21,979 nt of DNA, taken from NCBI GenBank assembly GCA_023485185.1, contig JAMCZP010000288.1, positions 1 to 21,979 on the forward strand, read 5' to 3'. This document shows, piece by piece, positions 1-8,224 of this stretch. This DNA comes from Gammaproteobacteria bacterium (GTDB lineage Bacteria > Pseudomonadota > Gammaproteobacteria > Pseudomonadales > Halomonadaceae). The notes beneath the pieces are model-generated. The model was not told the origin of the DNA and did not search any database. It was given only the letters and a program-made list of their open reading frames with translations. The first letter of the stretch is position 1, and every line of letters starts with the position of its first letter. Both the position numbers and the translations under genes were made by a program.

Positions 1-26
1 GGCATGCTCGCTCTTTACACACGTGA

Positions 27-2381
27 CTATTTGCCGCCGCGCGCTTTTAGCAAGGCAGCACCTAGTGCCCCCATGGGCGCTTGGGCGTCGACGGGTTTTG
101 CGTTATTCCGTTGCCCCCGAGACGGCGTACGATTTGCGTTGTGCTTATCAGTAGGTGAGCCATTGCGGTTGGTATCGCTTTCCGTTTCCGGCTGGTCATC
201 CAAGCGCATCGATAGCCCTACCCGCTTACGCGGTATATCCACGCTCATCACTTTAACGGTGACAATGTCACCCGCTTTGACCACGCTGCGTGGATCATCG
301 ATAAAGCGATCCGATAGCGCTGAGATATGCACCAAGCCATCCTGATGAACACCGATATCTACAAAAGCACCAAAGTGTGTCACGTTGGTGACAGTACCTT
401 CGAGCACCATTGAAAGTTTCAGGTCGTTAAGGGTTTCGACCCCTTCGCGGAACTCGGCAGCTTTAAACTCGGGGCGCGGGTCGCGTCCGGGCTTATCCAG
501 CTCTTTAAGAATGTCGCTGACCGTAGGCACACCAAAGCGCTCATCGGCAAAGTCGGCGGGCTTGAGCGCCTTCAGCGCGGCGCTATCACCTATCAGGCCA
601 CGCACTTCACGGCCACTCTGCTTAGCGATACGCTCTACTAGCAAGTAGGCTTCCGGGTGAACGGCGCTGGCATCCAAGGGATTTTCGGCGTTATGAATAC
701 GTAAAAAACCGGCACACTGCTCAAAGGTTTTAGCACCCAGACGGCTAACTTCTAGTAACTCTTTACGGCTTTTAAAGGCGCCTTTGACATTGCGCTGGGC
801 AACGATATTTTCGGCAATTGTAGTGCTCAACCCAGCCACCCGAGAGAGTAGCGCGCTGGAGGCGGTATTGAGGTCAACACCTACGGCGTTTACACAATCT
901 TCAATCACCACTTCCAGGCTGCGGGAGAGCTGCACCTGGGAAACATCATGCTGGTACTGGCCCACACCAATCGATTTAGGCTCAATCTTAACCAGCTCAG
1001 CCAGCGGGTCCTGTAGGCGGCGGCCGATGGAGACCGCGCCGCGGACGGTGACGTCCAGATCTGGCATTTCCCGTGAGGCATATTCAGACGCGGAATACAC
1101 AGAGGCGCCTGCTTCAGACACCATCACCTTGCTTAAGCGGTGTGCGGGGGCTAGCGCTTTGAGTAGTTCACCTGCCAGCTTATCGGTTTCGCGGCTGGCG
1201 GTGCCGTTGCCTACGGCAATCAGCTCGACGCCATGCTGTTTGACAAGCTTGGCGAGTACGGCCAGTGACTCATCCCAGCGGTTTTGCGGTGCATGTGGAT
1301 AGATAGTGGTGTGATCGACAAACTGCCCGGTAGCATCAATCACCGCGACCTTACAGCCGGTGCGCTGGCCGGGGTCGATCGCCAGGGTGACTTTCTGCCC
1401 TGCCGGTGCAGCCAGCAGCAGGTCTTTCAAATTGGCCGCAAACACCTCAATAGCGGTGAGTTCGGCCTGTTCGCGCAGGCGGCCTAACAGCTCAGTCTCT
1501 AGGGCGGTGTACAGTTTTACCCGCCAAGTCCAGCGCACCACTTCGGCTAACCATTTATCCGCAGGGCGGCCTTGGTCACTAATGCCGAATTGCTTGGCAA
1601 TCGCTAGTTGGGCGGGGTGGATGAGGGCTTCGTCTTCTCCGGGCAAGCGAATCGAAAGGCTCAACACGCCTTCGTTGCGTGCACGGAACATTGCTAGTGC
1701 GCGGTGCGAAGGGGCTTTGGCAAGCTTCTCATCGTGCTCAAAGTAGTCGGAGAACTTGGCGCCCTCCTGCTGCTTGCCTTCCAGCACGCGGGCGCTGAGT
1801 TCGCCCTCTTGCCAGAGACGTTCGCGTAACTGACCAATCAGCTCGGGATCTTCGGCGAAGCGCTCCATCAGAATCTGCTTGGCGCCATCCAGCGCGGCTT
1901 TAGCATCTTCAATAGCGGGAATATCATCCTCTGCCGGGCGCAGGTACTTGCCCGCTTCACTTTCAGGATCGAGACTTGGATTAGCGAGTAGCGCATCCGC
2001 CAGCGGCTCTAGTCCTGCTTCGCGAGCGATCTGCGCTTTGGTACGGCGCTTTTTCTTAAACGGTAGGTAGAGATCTTCCAGGCGCTGCTTGGTCTCGGCG
2101 GAATCAATGCTGGCTTTCAGCGGGGCGTCCAGCTTGCCTTGCTCATCAATGGCGCTTAGAACTGCCGCGCGACGCTCTTCCAACTCGCGTAAATAGCGCA
2201 AGCGCTCATCTAATTGGCGCAGCTGAATATCATCCAGCGCGCCGGTGACTTCTTTACGGTAACGGGCAATAAACGGCACGGTGGCACCGCCATCCAGCAG
2301 CTCCACCGTGGCGGCTACTTGCTCGGGACGAACGCCTAGCTCAGTCGCTAAGCGGGAAATAATACGCTGATTGACATCCAT
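27..2381 (-). CDS. tex: Tex-family transcription accessory / RNA-binding protein
   Basis: Cytoplasmic nucleic-acid-binding protein of the Tex family, implicated in transcription and RNA handling. The 784-residue length fits the family. Visible from the N terminus: a helical Tex N-terminal region (opens with NQRIISRLATELGVRPEQV), a YqgF/RNase H-like domain from about residue 330 (LAIDPGQRTGCKVAVID), helix-hairpin-helix repeats around 500-570 (NAVGVDLNTASSALLSRVAG), and one S1 RNA-binding domain at about 660-727 (GTVTNVTHFGAFVDIGVHQD). A polar, low-complexity tail of about 57 residues follows and ends in ARGGK. A TTG codon lies three codons upstream, but the ATG at 2381 (MDVNQRI) is preferred; no strong ribosome site is visible for either. 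It appears to be a single gene unrelated to the catabolic island. Identity is secure; the exact cellular role of Tex is only partly known. Confidence 0.96.
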   Translation of the reverse strand: MDVNQRIISRLATELGVRPEQVAATVELLDGGATVPFIARYRKEVTGALDDIQLRQLDERLRYLRELEERRAAVLSAIDEQGKLDAPLKASIDSAETKQRLEDLYLPFKKKRRTKAQIAREAGLEPLADALLANPSLDPESEAGKYLRPAEDDIPAIEDAKAALDGAKQILMERFAEDPELIGQLRERLWQEGELSARVLEGKQQEGAKFSDYFEHDEKLAKAPSHRALAMFRARNEGVLSLSIRLPGEDEALIHPAQLAIAKQFGISDQGRPADKWLAEVVRWTWRVKLYTALETELLGRLREQAELTAIEVFAANLKDLLLAAPAGQKVTLAIDPGQRTGCKVAVIDATGQFVDHTTIYPHAPQNRWDESLAVLAKLVKQHGVELIAVGNGTASRETDKLAGELLKALAPAHRLSKVMVSEAGASVYSASEYASREMPDLDVTVRGAVSIGRRLQDPLAELVKIEPKSIGVGQYQHDVSQVQLSRSLEVVIEDCVNAVGVDLNTASSALLSRVAGLSTTIAENIVAQRNVKGAFKSRKELLEVSRLGAKTFEQCAGFLRIHNAENPLDASAVHPEAYLLVERIAKQSGREVRGLIGDSAALKALKPADFADERFGVPTVSDILKELDKPGRDPRPEFKAAEFREGVETLNDLKLSMVLEGTVTNVTHFGAFVDIGVHQDGLVHISALSDRFIDDPRSVVKAGDIVTVKVMSVDIPRKRVGLSMRLDDQPETESDTNRNGSPTDKHNANRTPSRGQRNNAKPVDAQAPMGALGAALLKARGGK

Positions 2382-2461
2382 AAATTGCAACTAACTCATG
2401 CAGCATTTTTTAGTGTCCACAAGGTATCACAAACCCGCCACGGCTGGCATGACTTGAGACA

Positions 2462-2707
2462 TTAGCGACGCCAGCCATGATCATCCCAAAATGGGCGGCG
2501 AGCTTCACGCTGAACAGCTTCACGACTAATGCCAATATCCTTAAGAATATCGTCGTTTAAATGGCGCAAGGCGTGCCGCTCACGACGCAGTTGGCGCCAC
2601 CGATAAAATCTTTCCTGCCACGTTACCTTGCTGGAACGTAGCGATAGTTGCTGAGACTCATCAATTTGATGATCTATGGTTTGGCAGCATGTTAGTGAGC
2701 GCTCCAT
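2462..2707 (-). CDS. Small DUF1127 (YjiS-like) protein
   Basis: An 81-residue arginine-rich protein. The C-terminal half carries the DUF1127 pattern: WRQLRRERHALRHLNDDIL, then KDIGISREAVQREARRPFW. Members are usually 50-100 residues; some alphaproteobacterial ones bind RNA or affect phosphate, carbon and stress responses, but no function is settled for this one. An open frame runs further upstream to a TTG, but the ATG at 2707 is chosen because it has a very strong ribosome site (AGGAGG, seven bases before the ATG). It is divergent from the LysR gene at 2843, an arrangement that suggests control by that regulator (inference). The N-terminal 35 residues have no recognisable domain. Confidence 0.85.
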   Translation of the reverse strand: MERSLTCCQTIDHQIDESQQLSLRSSKVTWQERFYRWRQLRRERHALRHLNDDILKDIGISREAVQREARRPFWDDHGWRR

Positions 2708-2731
2708 TTCACCCCCTCCTCTTTCAGTTTG

Positions 2732-2758
2732 ATCACCGCACCCACCAGGTTCGGTGAT
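2732..2758. promoter_or_regulatory. Inverted repeat in the DUF1127/LysR divergent promoter region
   Basis: ATCACCG (2732-2738) and CGGTGAT (2752-2758) form perfect 7-bp arms separated by 13 bases, in the 135-bp gap between two divergent starts. LysR regulators usually bind dyads of this type near their own promoter and that of a divergent target, so this is a candidate operator. A TATACT hexamer at 2814-2819 could be the -10 box of the LysR gene, but no convincing -35 box sits at the right distance. Confidence 0.35.
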
Positions 2759-2842
2759 TAAGTGTTGAAAGAAGTATTGAGCAACGCCTAGAATCAATCC
2801 AACGAATAGTTCTTATACTCAACATCAGAAAAATTGATAACC

Positions 2843-3703
2843 ATGGCCACACTACCGACGATTGATCATGAGCTGTTACGTACTTTCATTGCGATTGTGG
2901 ATCAAGGCAGTTTTACGCGTGCAGCAAAAACCGTGAATCGCACTCAGTCAGCCGTGAGTATGCAAATGAAACGGCTGGAAGAGGATGTCATCCAGCGTCC
3001 GTTGCTGTTTCGCCAAGGGAAGCAATTACAACTGACCAGCGAAGGCCACACGCTTCTTATCTATGCCCGACGCATTATGAACCTGCATGGGGAGGCGCTG
3101 AACATTTTGCGCCAACCCGATATGGTAGGAAAAGTTCGCTTAGGTGTTCCTGACGACTATGTGATGCGCTTTTTGCCAGGCATTCTTAAATCCTTCTCCC
3201 AGGCGTGGCCATTAGTGGATGTGGATGTTCACTGCGCCCCCTCATCGGTGCTACTGAACCATCCTCGAGACCACCTTGATCTATGCATCATGACGCGGGA
3301 GGTGGGTGACGAAATCGGCACTATTTTAAGACGCGAGTCAACAGTGTGGGTTGCGGCGGCCAGCCATAGCTCTCACTTATTGTCTCCGGTACCGCTGGCG
3401 ATGTTCGAAGCCCCTTGCTTCTGCAGGCGCCATGCTTGTAATGCACTGGACAGACAAGGGCGTTCTTACCGAATCGCCTACAGTAGCCCTAGCCTTGCCA
3501 CGCTTCAGGCAGTAGTGAGTGCGGGGTTGGCCATTTCGGCCTGGATGAGCAGCTTGGTAACACCGGATATGCAGGTATTAGGTAAAGAAGAGGGCTTCCC
3601 TGAATTGCCCGAATCCTCCATTGTGTTGCTGCGCACTTCCTCTACCCAGTCACCCATTATCGACAGCTTGGCCGAACATATCATTGAAGGATTTCATTTG
3701 TGA
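2843..3703 (+). CDS. LysR-family transcriptional regulator (LrhA/HexA-like)
   Basis: A 286-residue LysR-type regulator of usual length. The N-terminal winged helix-turn-helix covers about residues 5-65 (LLRTFIAIVDQGSFTRAAKT, then RTQSAVSMQMKRLEE). The C-terminal effector-binding region follows, with the LrhA-like opening VRLGVPDDYVMRFLPGILKSF. The RTQSAVSMQMKRLE recognition helix resembles the LrhA/HexA/PecT branch, which controls motility, surface or virulence traits, but the target cannot be inferred here. The ATG at 2843 is taken; a TTG three codons upstream is also possible. It is divergent from the DUF1127 gene, with an inverted repeat between them, and its 3' end faces the bidirectional terminator at 3808-3833. 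It is probably not part of the catabolic island, which begins beyond the terminator. Confidence 0.9.
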   Translation: MATLPTIDHELLRTFIAIVDQGSFTRAAKTVNRTQSAVSMQMKRLEEDVIQRPLLFRQGKQLQLTSEGHTLLIYARRIMNLHGEALNILRQPDMVGKVRLGVPDDYVMRFLPGILKSFSQAWPLVDVDVHCAPSSVLLNHPRDHLDLCIMTREVGDEIGTILRRESTVWVAAASHSSHLLSPVPLAMFEAPCFCRRHACNALDRQGRSYRIAYSSPSLATLQAVVSAGLAISAWMSSLVTPDMQVLGKEEGFPELPESSIVLLRTSSTQSPIIDSLAEHIIEGFHL

Positions 3704-3807
3704 TTGGCTTCCTTGCGCATTCACCGTTGCCAGCCTGGCACACGGTAGAGCCTTTTGCACCGCAGCATGGGAAACGTGTATAAACCAGCACACATGTTGA
3801 AGAACGC

Positions 3808-3833
3808 ATAAAGGCGGCTTAAGCCGCCTTTAT
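3808..3833. terminator. Bidirectional rho-independent terminator
   Basis: A perfect 26-bp palindrome: nine-base arms AAAGGCGGC and GCCGCCTTT around TTAA, extended by ATA/TAT on the outside. It lies between the convergent 3' ends of the LysR gene (stop at 3703) and the beta-hydroxyacid dehydrogenase (stop at 3854). The AAA/TTT edges give a short U tract in both directions, so it can serve both genes. Confidence 0.85.
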
Positions 3834-3853
3834 ATAGCCCTATTTTGAATACC

Positions 3854-4741
3854 TCATGCGGGTACTGCTGGCGTTCCCCAGTCGGCCCATAATTTTGCAA
3901 TGGCGGCATAATCTTCACGCTCGTAACCCTGTGCAACACCCAGTTCGTATACTGTGTGGCAGGACTGGATAGCAAACAGCGGCACCCCCTGGGATTGTGC
4001 AAGACTCAGCGCCAGCTGTGAATCTTTACGAGCGGCCATTAACGGCATACCACCCTCGTAATCGCCATTAACCACCCGGTCAGCGTAGCGATAGGTTAAC
4101 GGTCGATGCAGCCCCATTTGCTGATCCGAAAGCAAGCCAATCAGCTTTTTAACATCGACACCTCCCGCCGTTGCCATCGCTCCTGCCTCGGCGACCACCA
4201 CCATTACCGCGTGCGCCACGGCATTGTTGATCACTTTGGCAGCCGCACCAGTTCCTAATTCGCCAAAATAGATCTGTTTTTCAGCGATACTATCTAAAAC
4301 CGGCTGAGCCGCTTCAATACTCGCTTGGTTTCCTCCCAGCAGCAGGCTGGCTGTCCCTGCTTCCATTTGAGTGACCCCAGCCAAAATGGAGGCATCGACA
4401 ATAGACAACCCGTAAGGCGCTAGGAAGCGGGCACTCGCCTCTATGTCATAGGGGTTAACAGTGCTGGTTTCAATAATCACCGCCTCACGGCTAAGGTGCG
4501 GGGCGATATCTTTCAACACATTTAGCGAAATAGCAGGAGTAGGAAGGCACAGCACCACAAACTCGACATTTGCCACTTGCTCGGGCGCTTTAATCGCTGT
4601 CGCGCCGAAGGTAGTGACAGCTTTGGTAACCGCTTCTTGGTTGATATCGAAGACACTGACTTGAAAATTATTGGCCACTCGCTCGGCCACTAAGTACCCC
4701 ATATTACCCAGCCCGTAAACGGCCACTTTGCGCTTATCCAT
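3854..4741 (-). CDS. NAD(P)-dependent beta-hydroxyacid dehydrogenase (3-hydroxyisobutyrate dehydrogenase family)
   Basis: A 295-residue cytoplasmic oxidoreductase of the 3-hydroxyisobutyrate / tartronate-semialdehyde reductase family, which interconverts a beta-hydroxyacid and its semialdehyde with NAD(P). The Rossmann motif is at residues 10-15 (GLGNMG). The substrate-site segment (about 116-137) reads DASILAG...GG, where the family usually has DAPVSGG. The catalytic lysine is K169 in GTGAAAKVINNAVAH, with N172/N173 after it; the helical C-terminal domain follows. The open frame extends 63 codons upstream into the intergenic gap, but ATG 4741 is preferred because GAGG lies five bases before it and the Rossmann strand begins at once. 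It lies 67 bp downstream of the aldehyde dehydrogenase and is probably the last gene of that operon, ending at the shared terminator. The altered substrate motif makes the exact substrate open. Confidence 0.88.
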   Translation of the reverse strand: MDKRKVAVYGLGNMGYLVAERVANNFQVSVFDINQEAVTKAVTTFGATAIKAPEQVANVEFVVLCLPTPAISLNVLKDIAPHLSREAVIIETSTVNPYDIEASARFLAPYGLSIVDASILAGVTQMEAGTASLLLGGNQASIEAAQPVLDSIAEKQIYFGELGTGAAAKVINNAVAHAVMVVVAEAGAMATAGGVDVKKLIGLLSDQQMGLHRPLTYRYADRVVNGDYEGGMPLMAARKDSQLALSLAQSQGVPLFAIQSCHTVYELGVAQGYEREDYAAIAKLWADWGTPAVPA

Positions 4742-4808
4742 TCCTACCTCTGACATTAGTCTGCTTGCGTATATATTCGAAATAACAGCGACCTGACATG
4801 GACACCGC

Positions 4809-6242
4809 TTATTTGGAGATCGGGAACGGCTGCTCCTGTAGACCAAAGAAGAGACTTTTAACCTGCCCGTAAAGCCGCAGCCCCTCCAGCCCTTTTTCCC
4901 GCCCGATACCGCTATATTTGAAGCCACCAAAAGGTGTACTTGTCACGGACTGCTTATAGGTGTTGATCCACATAGAGCCTGCATCGATGGCACGTGCCAC
5001 CCGCCATGCGCGCTTGAAGTTTTCTGTCCACATGCCGCAGGCAAGTCCAAAAGCGGTCCCATTTGCATCAGCGATTAAAGAGGCCTCATCGTCGAAGGGA
5101 AGCACCACCAGAACAGGCCCGAATGCTTCTTCCTGGCACGAGAGCGCATCGATGCCTAACCCATCGATAATCGTCGGCAAGTAGTAAGCACCTTGATCAA
5201 ACTCAGCTCCTTCGGGGCGCCCACCACCACATAGAACACGCCCCCCCTCTGCGCGAGCACGTTCAACAAACTTTTCGACGCGTTCACGGTGCTGAAAGCT
5301 GGCCAACGGCCCCATTTCAATAACGGCGGCGTCCGGCGCGGCTACTTTGATTTGCCGCGTACGCTCCACCAGTTGATCAAGTACTTGCTGGTAAATACTT
5401 CGCTGAATAAAGACACGGGAACCCGCGACACAAGACTGGCCCGCTGACCCGAAGATACCCGCTAGAACTGCAGGTATCGCCAGGGAGAGATCTGCGTCGT
5501 CAAAAACGATATGGGGGGATTTCCCTCCCAGCTCCAATGCCACTGGCACCACACGGTCTGCCGCGACACGACCAATCGCCCGCCCGGTAGTTGTACCGCC
5601 GGTAAAGGAGATCATGCGCACGCCCTCATGGCTGACCAGCGCCGAACCGACATCCGCTCCCTGCCCTTGAACCACCTGTAGGAGGCCTTTGGGGAGGCCA
5701 GCTTCCAAAGCGATTCGCTCAAGCTCAGGGGCTAGTAACGGTGAATCTTCCGAGGGTTTGAGTATCACCGCATTGCCCGCTGCCAATGCTGGCGCCACTT
5801 TGGTGGCATCGTTCATGATCGGTGAGTTCCACGGTGTGATAGCCGCCACTACGCCGTAGGGCTCAAGTACCGTTAATGACACATATTGACCACGCGGAGG
5901 GGTCACTTCCGTTTCCAGTGTTTCGCAAGCTGAGGCGTAATAACGGAAGGTGCCAACAGCGTAATCCACCATGCCACGACACTCAGAGAGCGGCTTGCCG
6001 TTATCCTGCATCTGAAGGTCTGCTAGATACTCTTTTTCTTCCTGTAGGTGGTCAGCAATTCGGCGCAATACATCCGCGCGCTGATGCGGCATCCATGTTT
6101 TCCAGCCGGAGTTTTGAAACGCTTCCCACGCCCCGGCAACTACCGCATCTAACGCTTCGGTAGTGGTCACTCCCACACGACCGATTTCTTGGCCGGTGGC
6201 CGGATTAATGCTGATCAACTCAGTGCCAGACGATGACTTCAT
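4809..6242 (-). CDS. NAD(P)-dependent aldehyde dehydrogenase
   Basis: A 477-residue aldehyde dehydrogenase of full length, oxidising an aldehyde or semialdehyde to the acid. Key residues are in place: oxyanion Asn139 in PWNSP, Lys162 in LKPSEDS, the nucleotide loop FTGGTTTGRAIG (from 213), general-base Glu237 in LELGGKSPHIV, and nucleophile Cys271 in GSAGQSCVAGSR. It resembles the broad betaine-aldehyde/hydroxymuconic-semialdehyde group more than the CoA-acylating methylmalonate-semialdehyde enzymes; the substrate is not determined. The ATG at 6242 is used; a TTG three codons upstream is possible. It begins 28 bp after the TctA stop and is followed by the beta-hydroxyacid dehydrogenase, so it likely acts on a product of the compound imported by this transporter (inference). 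Confidence 0.92.
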   Translation of the reverse strand: MKSSSGTELISINPATGQEIGRVGVTTTEALDAVVAGAWEAFQNSGWKTWMPHQRADVLRRIADHLQEEKEYLADLQMQDNGKPLSECRGMVDYAVGTFRYYASACETLETEVTPPRGQYVSLTVLEPYGVVAAITPWNSPIMNDATKVAPALAAGNAVILKPSEDSPLLAPELERIALEAGLPKGLLQVVQGQGADVGSALVSHEGVRMISFTGGTTTGRAIGRVAADRVVPVALELGGKSPHIVFDDADLSLAIPAVLAGIFGSAGQSCVAGSRVFIQRSIYQQVLDQLVERTRQIKVAAPDAAVIEMGPLASFQHRERVEKFVERARAEGGRVLCGGGRPEGAEFDQGAYYLPTIIDGLGIDALSCQEEAFGPVLVVLPFDDEASLIADANGTAFGLACGMWTENFKRAWRVARAIDAGSMWINTYKQSVTSTPFGGFKYSGIGREKGLEGLRLYGQVKSLFFGLQEQPFPISK

Positions 6243-6270
6243 ATCAATCAAAACCTTATAAATTATGGAG

Positions 6271-7761
6271 TTAATGGCCCACTGATCGGCTTAACCGCTT
6301 TTGACGCCATAGGCGATAAACGGGGAACAGCAGCACTAAAACAATCAGTGCAATCAGAATCTGGGAAATCGTCGAGGAGGCAAAAATTATGGGATCACCG
6401 CGTCCGATCAGTACTCCCTGACGGAAGCTGGACTCCGCCATTGGGCCTAAAATGGCGCCCAACACAATGGGGGCAATTGGGTAACCGGAGCGCGAAAGAA
6501 AGAAGGCCATCAAGCCGACCAGCAGCATGATCCAAACGTCCGCCATGCTATTCGAGGCAATGTAGGTACCGATGGAGCACACTACAAGAATCATGGGCGC
6601 TAACAGGCCGGTCGGGAGGCGCAGCATGCGGGCAAAATAGCCGGCCCCAATGTAGCCAAGCCCCAGCATGATGAAAGCGGTCAGCAGCATCTGCCACATG
6701 AAGCCGTAAACCACATCCCCATGCTGGGTAAAGAGAGCCGGTCCAGGGTTAAGGCCTTGGATTAACATGGCCCCCATCATTAGGGCTGCAACGGAGTTAC
6801 CCGGCACGCCCAACGCCAGAGTCGGAATCAATGAGGAGGAGTTATCCGCATTATTACCGCACTCTGAGGCAGCCACACCGCGGGGGTCGCCTTTTCCAAA
6901 CAAGCTGGCGTCTTTGGCTGCGCGTTTTTCCTCTGCATAGCTGAGGATGCCGGCAAGGTTGCCGCCCGCTCCTGGCATAATGCCGACGATGACGCCGATA
7001 GTACCGGCACGTAACCAGGTTTTAAGTAGCTTGAGAATATCCGCCAATTGAATGCCAATACCGGACATCGTCACGCTTACCTTGGCTCGAGCAGTTGAAT
7101 CCAGCATGGAGAGCGCAGGCGGAATGGCAAACAACCCTGTCAGCAGCACCGCAATATTGATGCCGTCATAAATATGCCGCACGCCAAACACCATCCGCTC
7201 AGCGCCACTGATCATATCCAAACCGACCAGCCCAATGGCAATGCCAAGCACGGCTGACGCGATGCCTTTAATTGGCGCATCGGACAAGAGTAAAGACACG
7301 CTGGTCAAACCGAAAATGGCAACCCAGAAGTATTCGACAGGGCCAAACTTGAGAGCCAACCCGACTAATGGCGGCGCAATCACCATCAAGGCAATGGCAC
7401 TAATAGCCGAGCCCGCCGCAGACGAAAATAGAGCGATGTGCAGCGCAAACTTAGCTCGGCCACTGACCGCAAGTGCGTTACCGTCAAAAACGGTTGCTAC
7501 CGCCGATGGCGTACCGGGAATGCGCATCAGAATCGCTGGTATTGCCCCACCGTACATGGAACCGTTGTAGATCCCTGCCATCATGCCCAATGAGGTTAGG
7601 GGGTCCATGGTATAAGTAAATGGTAGTAAGAGTGCCATAGCCAGCGTGGCGGTAAGGCCCGGTATAGCACCTACCAGAATACCGGCGGCAGTACCGACCA
7701 GCATGGCGAACAGACTTTCCGGCATGATCGCGGGAATAAAACCGCTAAGAACCTCGATCAT
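6271..7761 (-). CDS. tctA: Tripartite tricarboxylate transporter, large permease TctA (system 1)
   Basis: A 496-residue inner-membrane permease of the TctA family (PF01970 type), the large channel subunit of a TTT carrier that moves carboxylates with an ion gradient. Family signatures are clear: the N-terminal glycine-rich segment GILVGAIPGLTATLAMALLL (about residues 29-48) and its internal repeat GVIVGIMPGAGGNLAGILSY, with about 10-12 hydrophobic helices and the conserved ASECGNNADNSSSLIPTLALGVPG region. The start codon overlaps the tctB stop (ATGA), indicating translational coupling. It is the third gene of a C-B-A order, with the aldehyde dehydrogenase next. The substrate cannot be read from the permease. 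Confidence 0.95.
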   Translation of the reverse strand: MIEVLSGFIPAIMPESLFAMLVGTAAGILVGAIPGLTATLAMALLLPFTYTMDPLTSLGMMAGIYNGSMYGGAIPAILMRIPGTPSAVATVFDGNALAVSGRAKFALHIALFSSAAGSAISAIALMVIAPPLVGLALKFGPVEYFWVAIFGLTSVSLLLSDAPIKGIASAVLGIAIGLVGLDMISGAERMVFGVRHIYDGINIAVLLTGLFAIPPALSMLDSTARAKVSVTMSGIGIQLADILKLLKTWLRAGTIGVIVGIMPGAGGNLAGILSYAEEKRAAKDASLFGKGDPRGVAASECGNNADNSSSLIPTLALGVPGNSVAALMMGAMLIQGLNPGPALFTQHGDVVYGFMWQMLLTAFIMLGLGYIGAGYFARMLRLPTGLLAPMILVVCSIGTYIASNSMADVWIMLLVGLMAFFLSRSGYPIAPIVLGAILGPMAESSFRQGVLIGRGDPIIFASSTISQILIALIVLVLLFPVYRLWRQKRLSRSVGH

Positions 7762-8213
7762 AAAACTTCTCCAAAGATCAGCTCAGGCGGCATCGTCTGC
7801 GAGAACAAGACGTGAAACAGCAGGCTGGTCAGTACGGCGAACGTCAGGGTAATCACGACAATGCGTGGCCATGTTCTCTCTCCGCCCAGCCACGCCATCG
7901 CAGGCAAAAACCATAACGACGATGTCACAAATCCCAGGTAGGCAGCACTTAAGACAAACAACGCCAACAGTCCCAGCCCTGCTAATCCATGCCCTAACGA
8001 AGCCTCTTCAGTAGCGCTTGCGCCGGTTTGGCGTACCACCGAGTGGAGAGCACTTATTGCCGATAGAATAATCAGCGCAATCCCAATACTGACGGGAAAG
8101 AAGGCGCTATCTCCCTGCAGGGTGTGGCTGTCCCAAAGGATCAGCCCGCCCAAGCATCCAACAAACAAATTGATGGCGAGCTTTTCGCTCGCCGTCACCT
8201 TGGCTTGCACCAT
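7758..8213 (-). CDS. tctB: Tripartite tricarboxylate transporter, small permease TctB (system 1)
   Basis: A 151-residue small membrane subunit of the TTT carrier. Four hydrophobic segments are visible: LAINLFVGCLGGLILWDSHTL, then SIGIALIILSAISAL, then GLAGLGLLALFVLSAAYLGF with the following stretch, and IVVITLTFAVLTSLLFHVLF. That is the usual TctB topology, and the DSAFFP motif after helix 1 matches the family. The ATG at 8213 is preferred to a GTG three codons upstream because AAGG is better spaced. It starts 11 bp after the tctC stop and overlaps tctA by 4 bp. Confidence 0.9.
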   Translation of the reverse strand: MVQAKVTASEKLAINLFVGCLGGLILWDSHTLQGDSAFFPVSIGIALIILSAISALHSVVRQTGASATEEASLGHGLAGLGLLALFVLSAAYLGFVTSSLWFLPAMAWLGGERTWPRIVVITLTFAVLTSLLFHVLFSQTMPPELIFGEVL

Positions 8214-8224
8214 TGTGTTCACCC

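Noticed and set aside
27..2390. Several plus-strand open frames opposite tex, the longest at 784-1302
   Set aside because: They are rich in Ser, Ala and Arg, lie fully inside a strongly supported conserved gene, and have no domain signature.
3721..4002. 93-residue minus-strand frame across the terminator and the hydroxyacid dehydrogenase 3' end
   Set aside because: It runs through the 26-bp terminator palindrome and overlaps a conserved gene in another frame.
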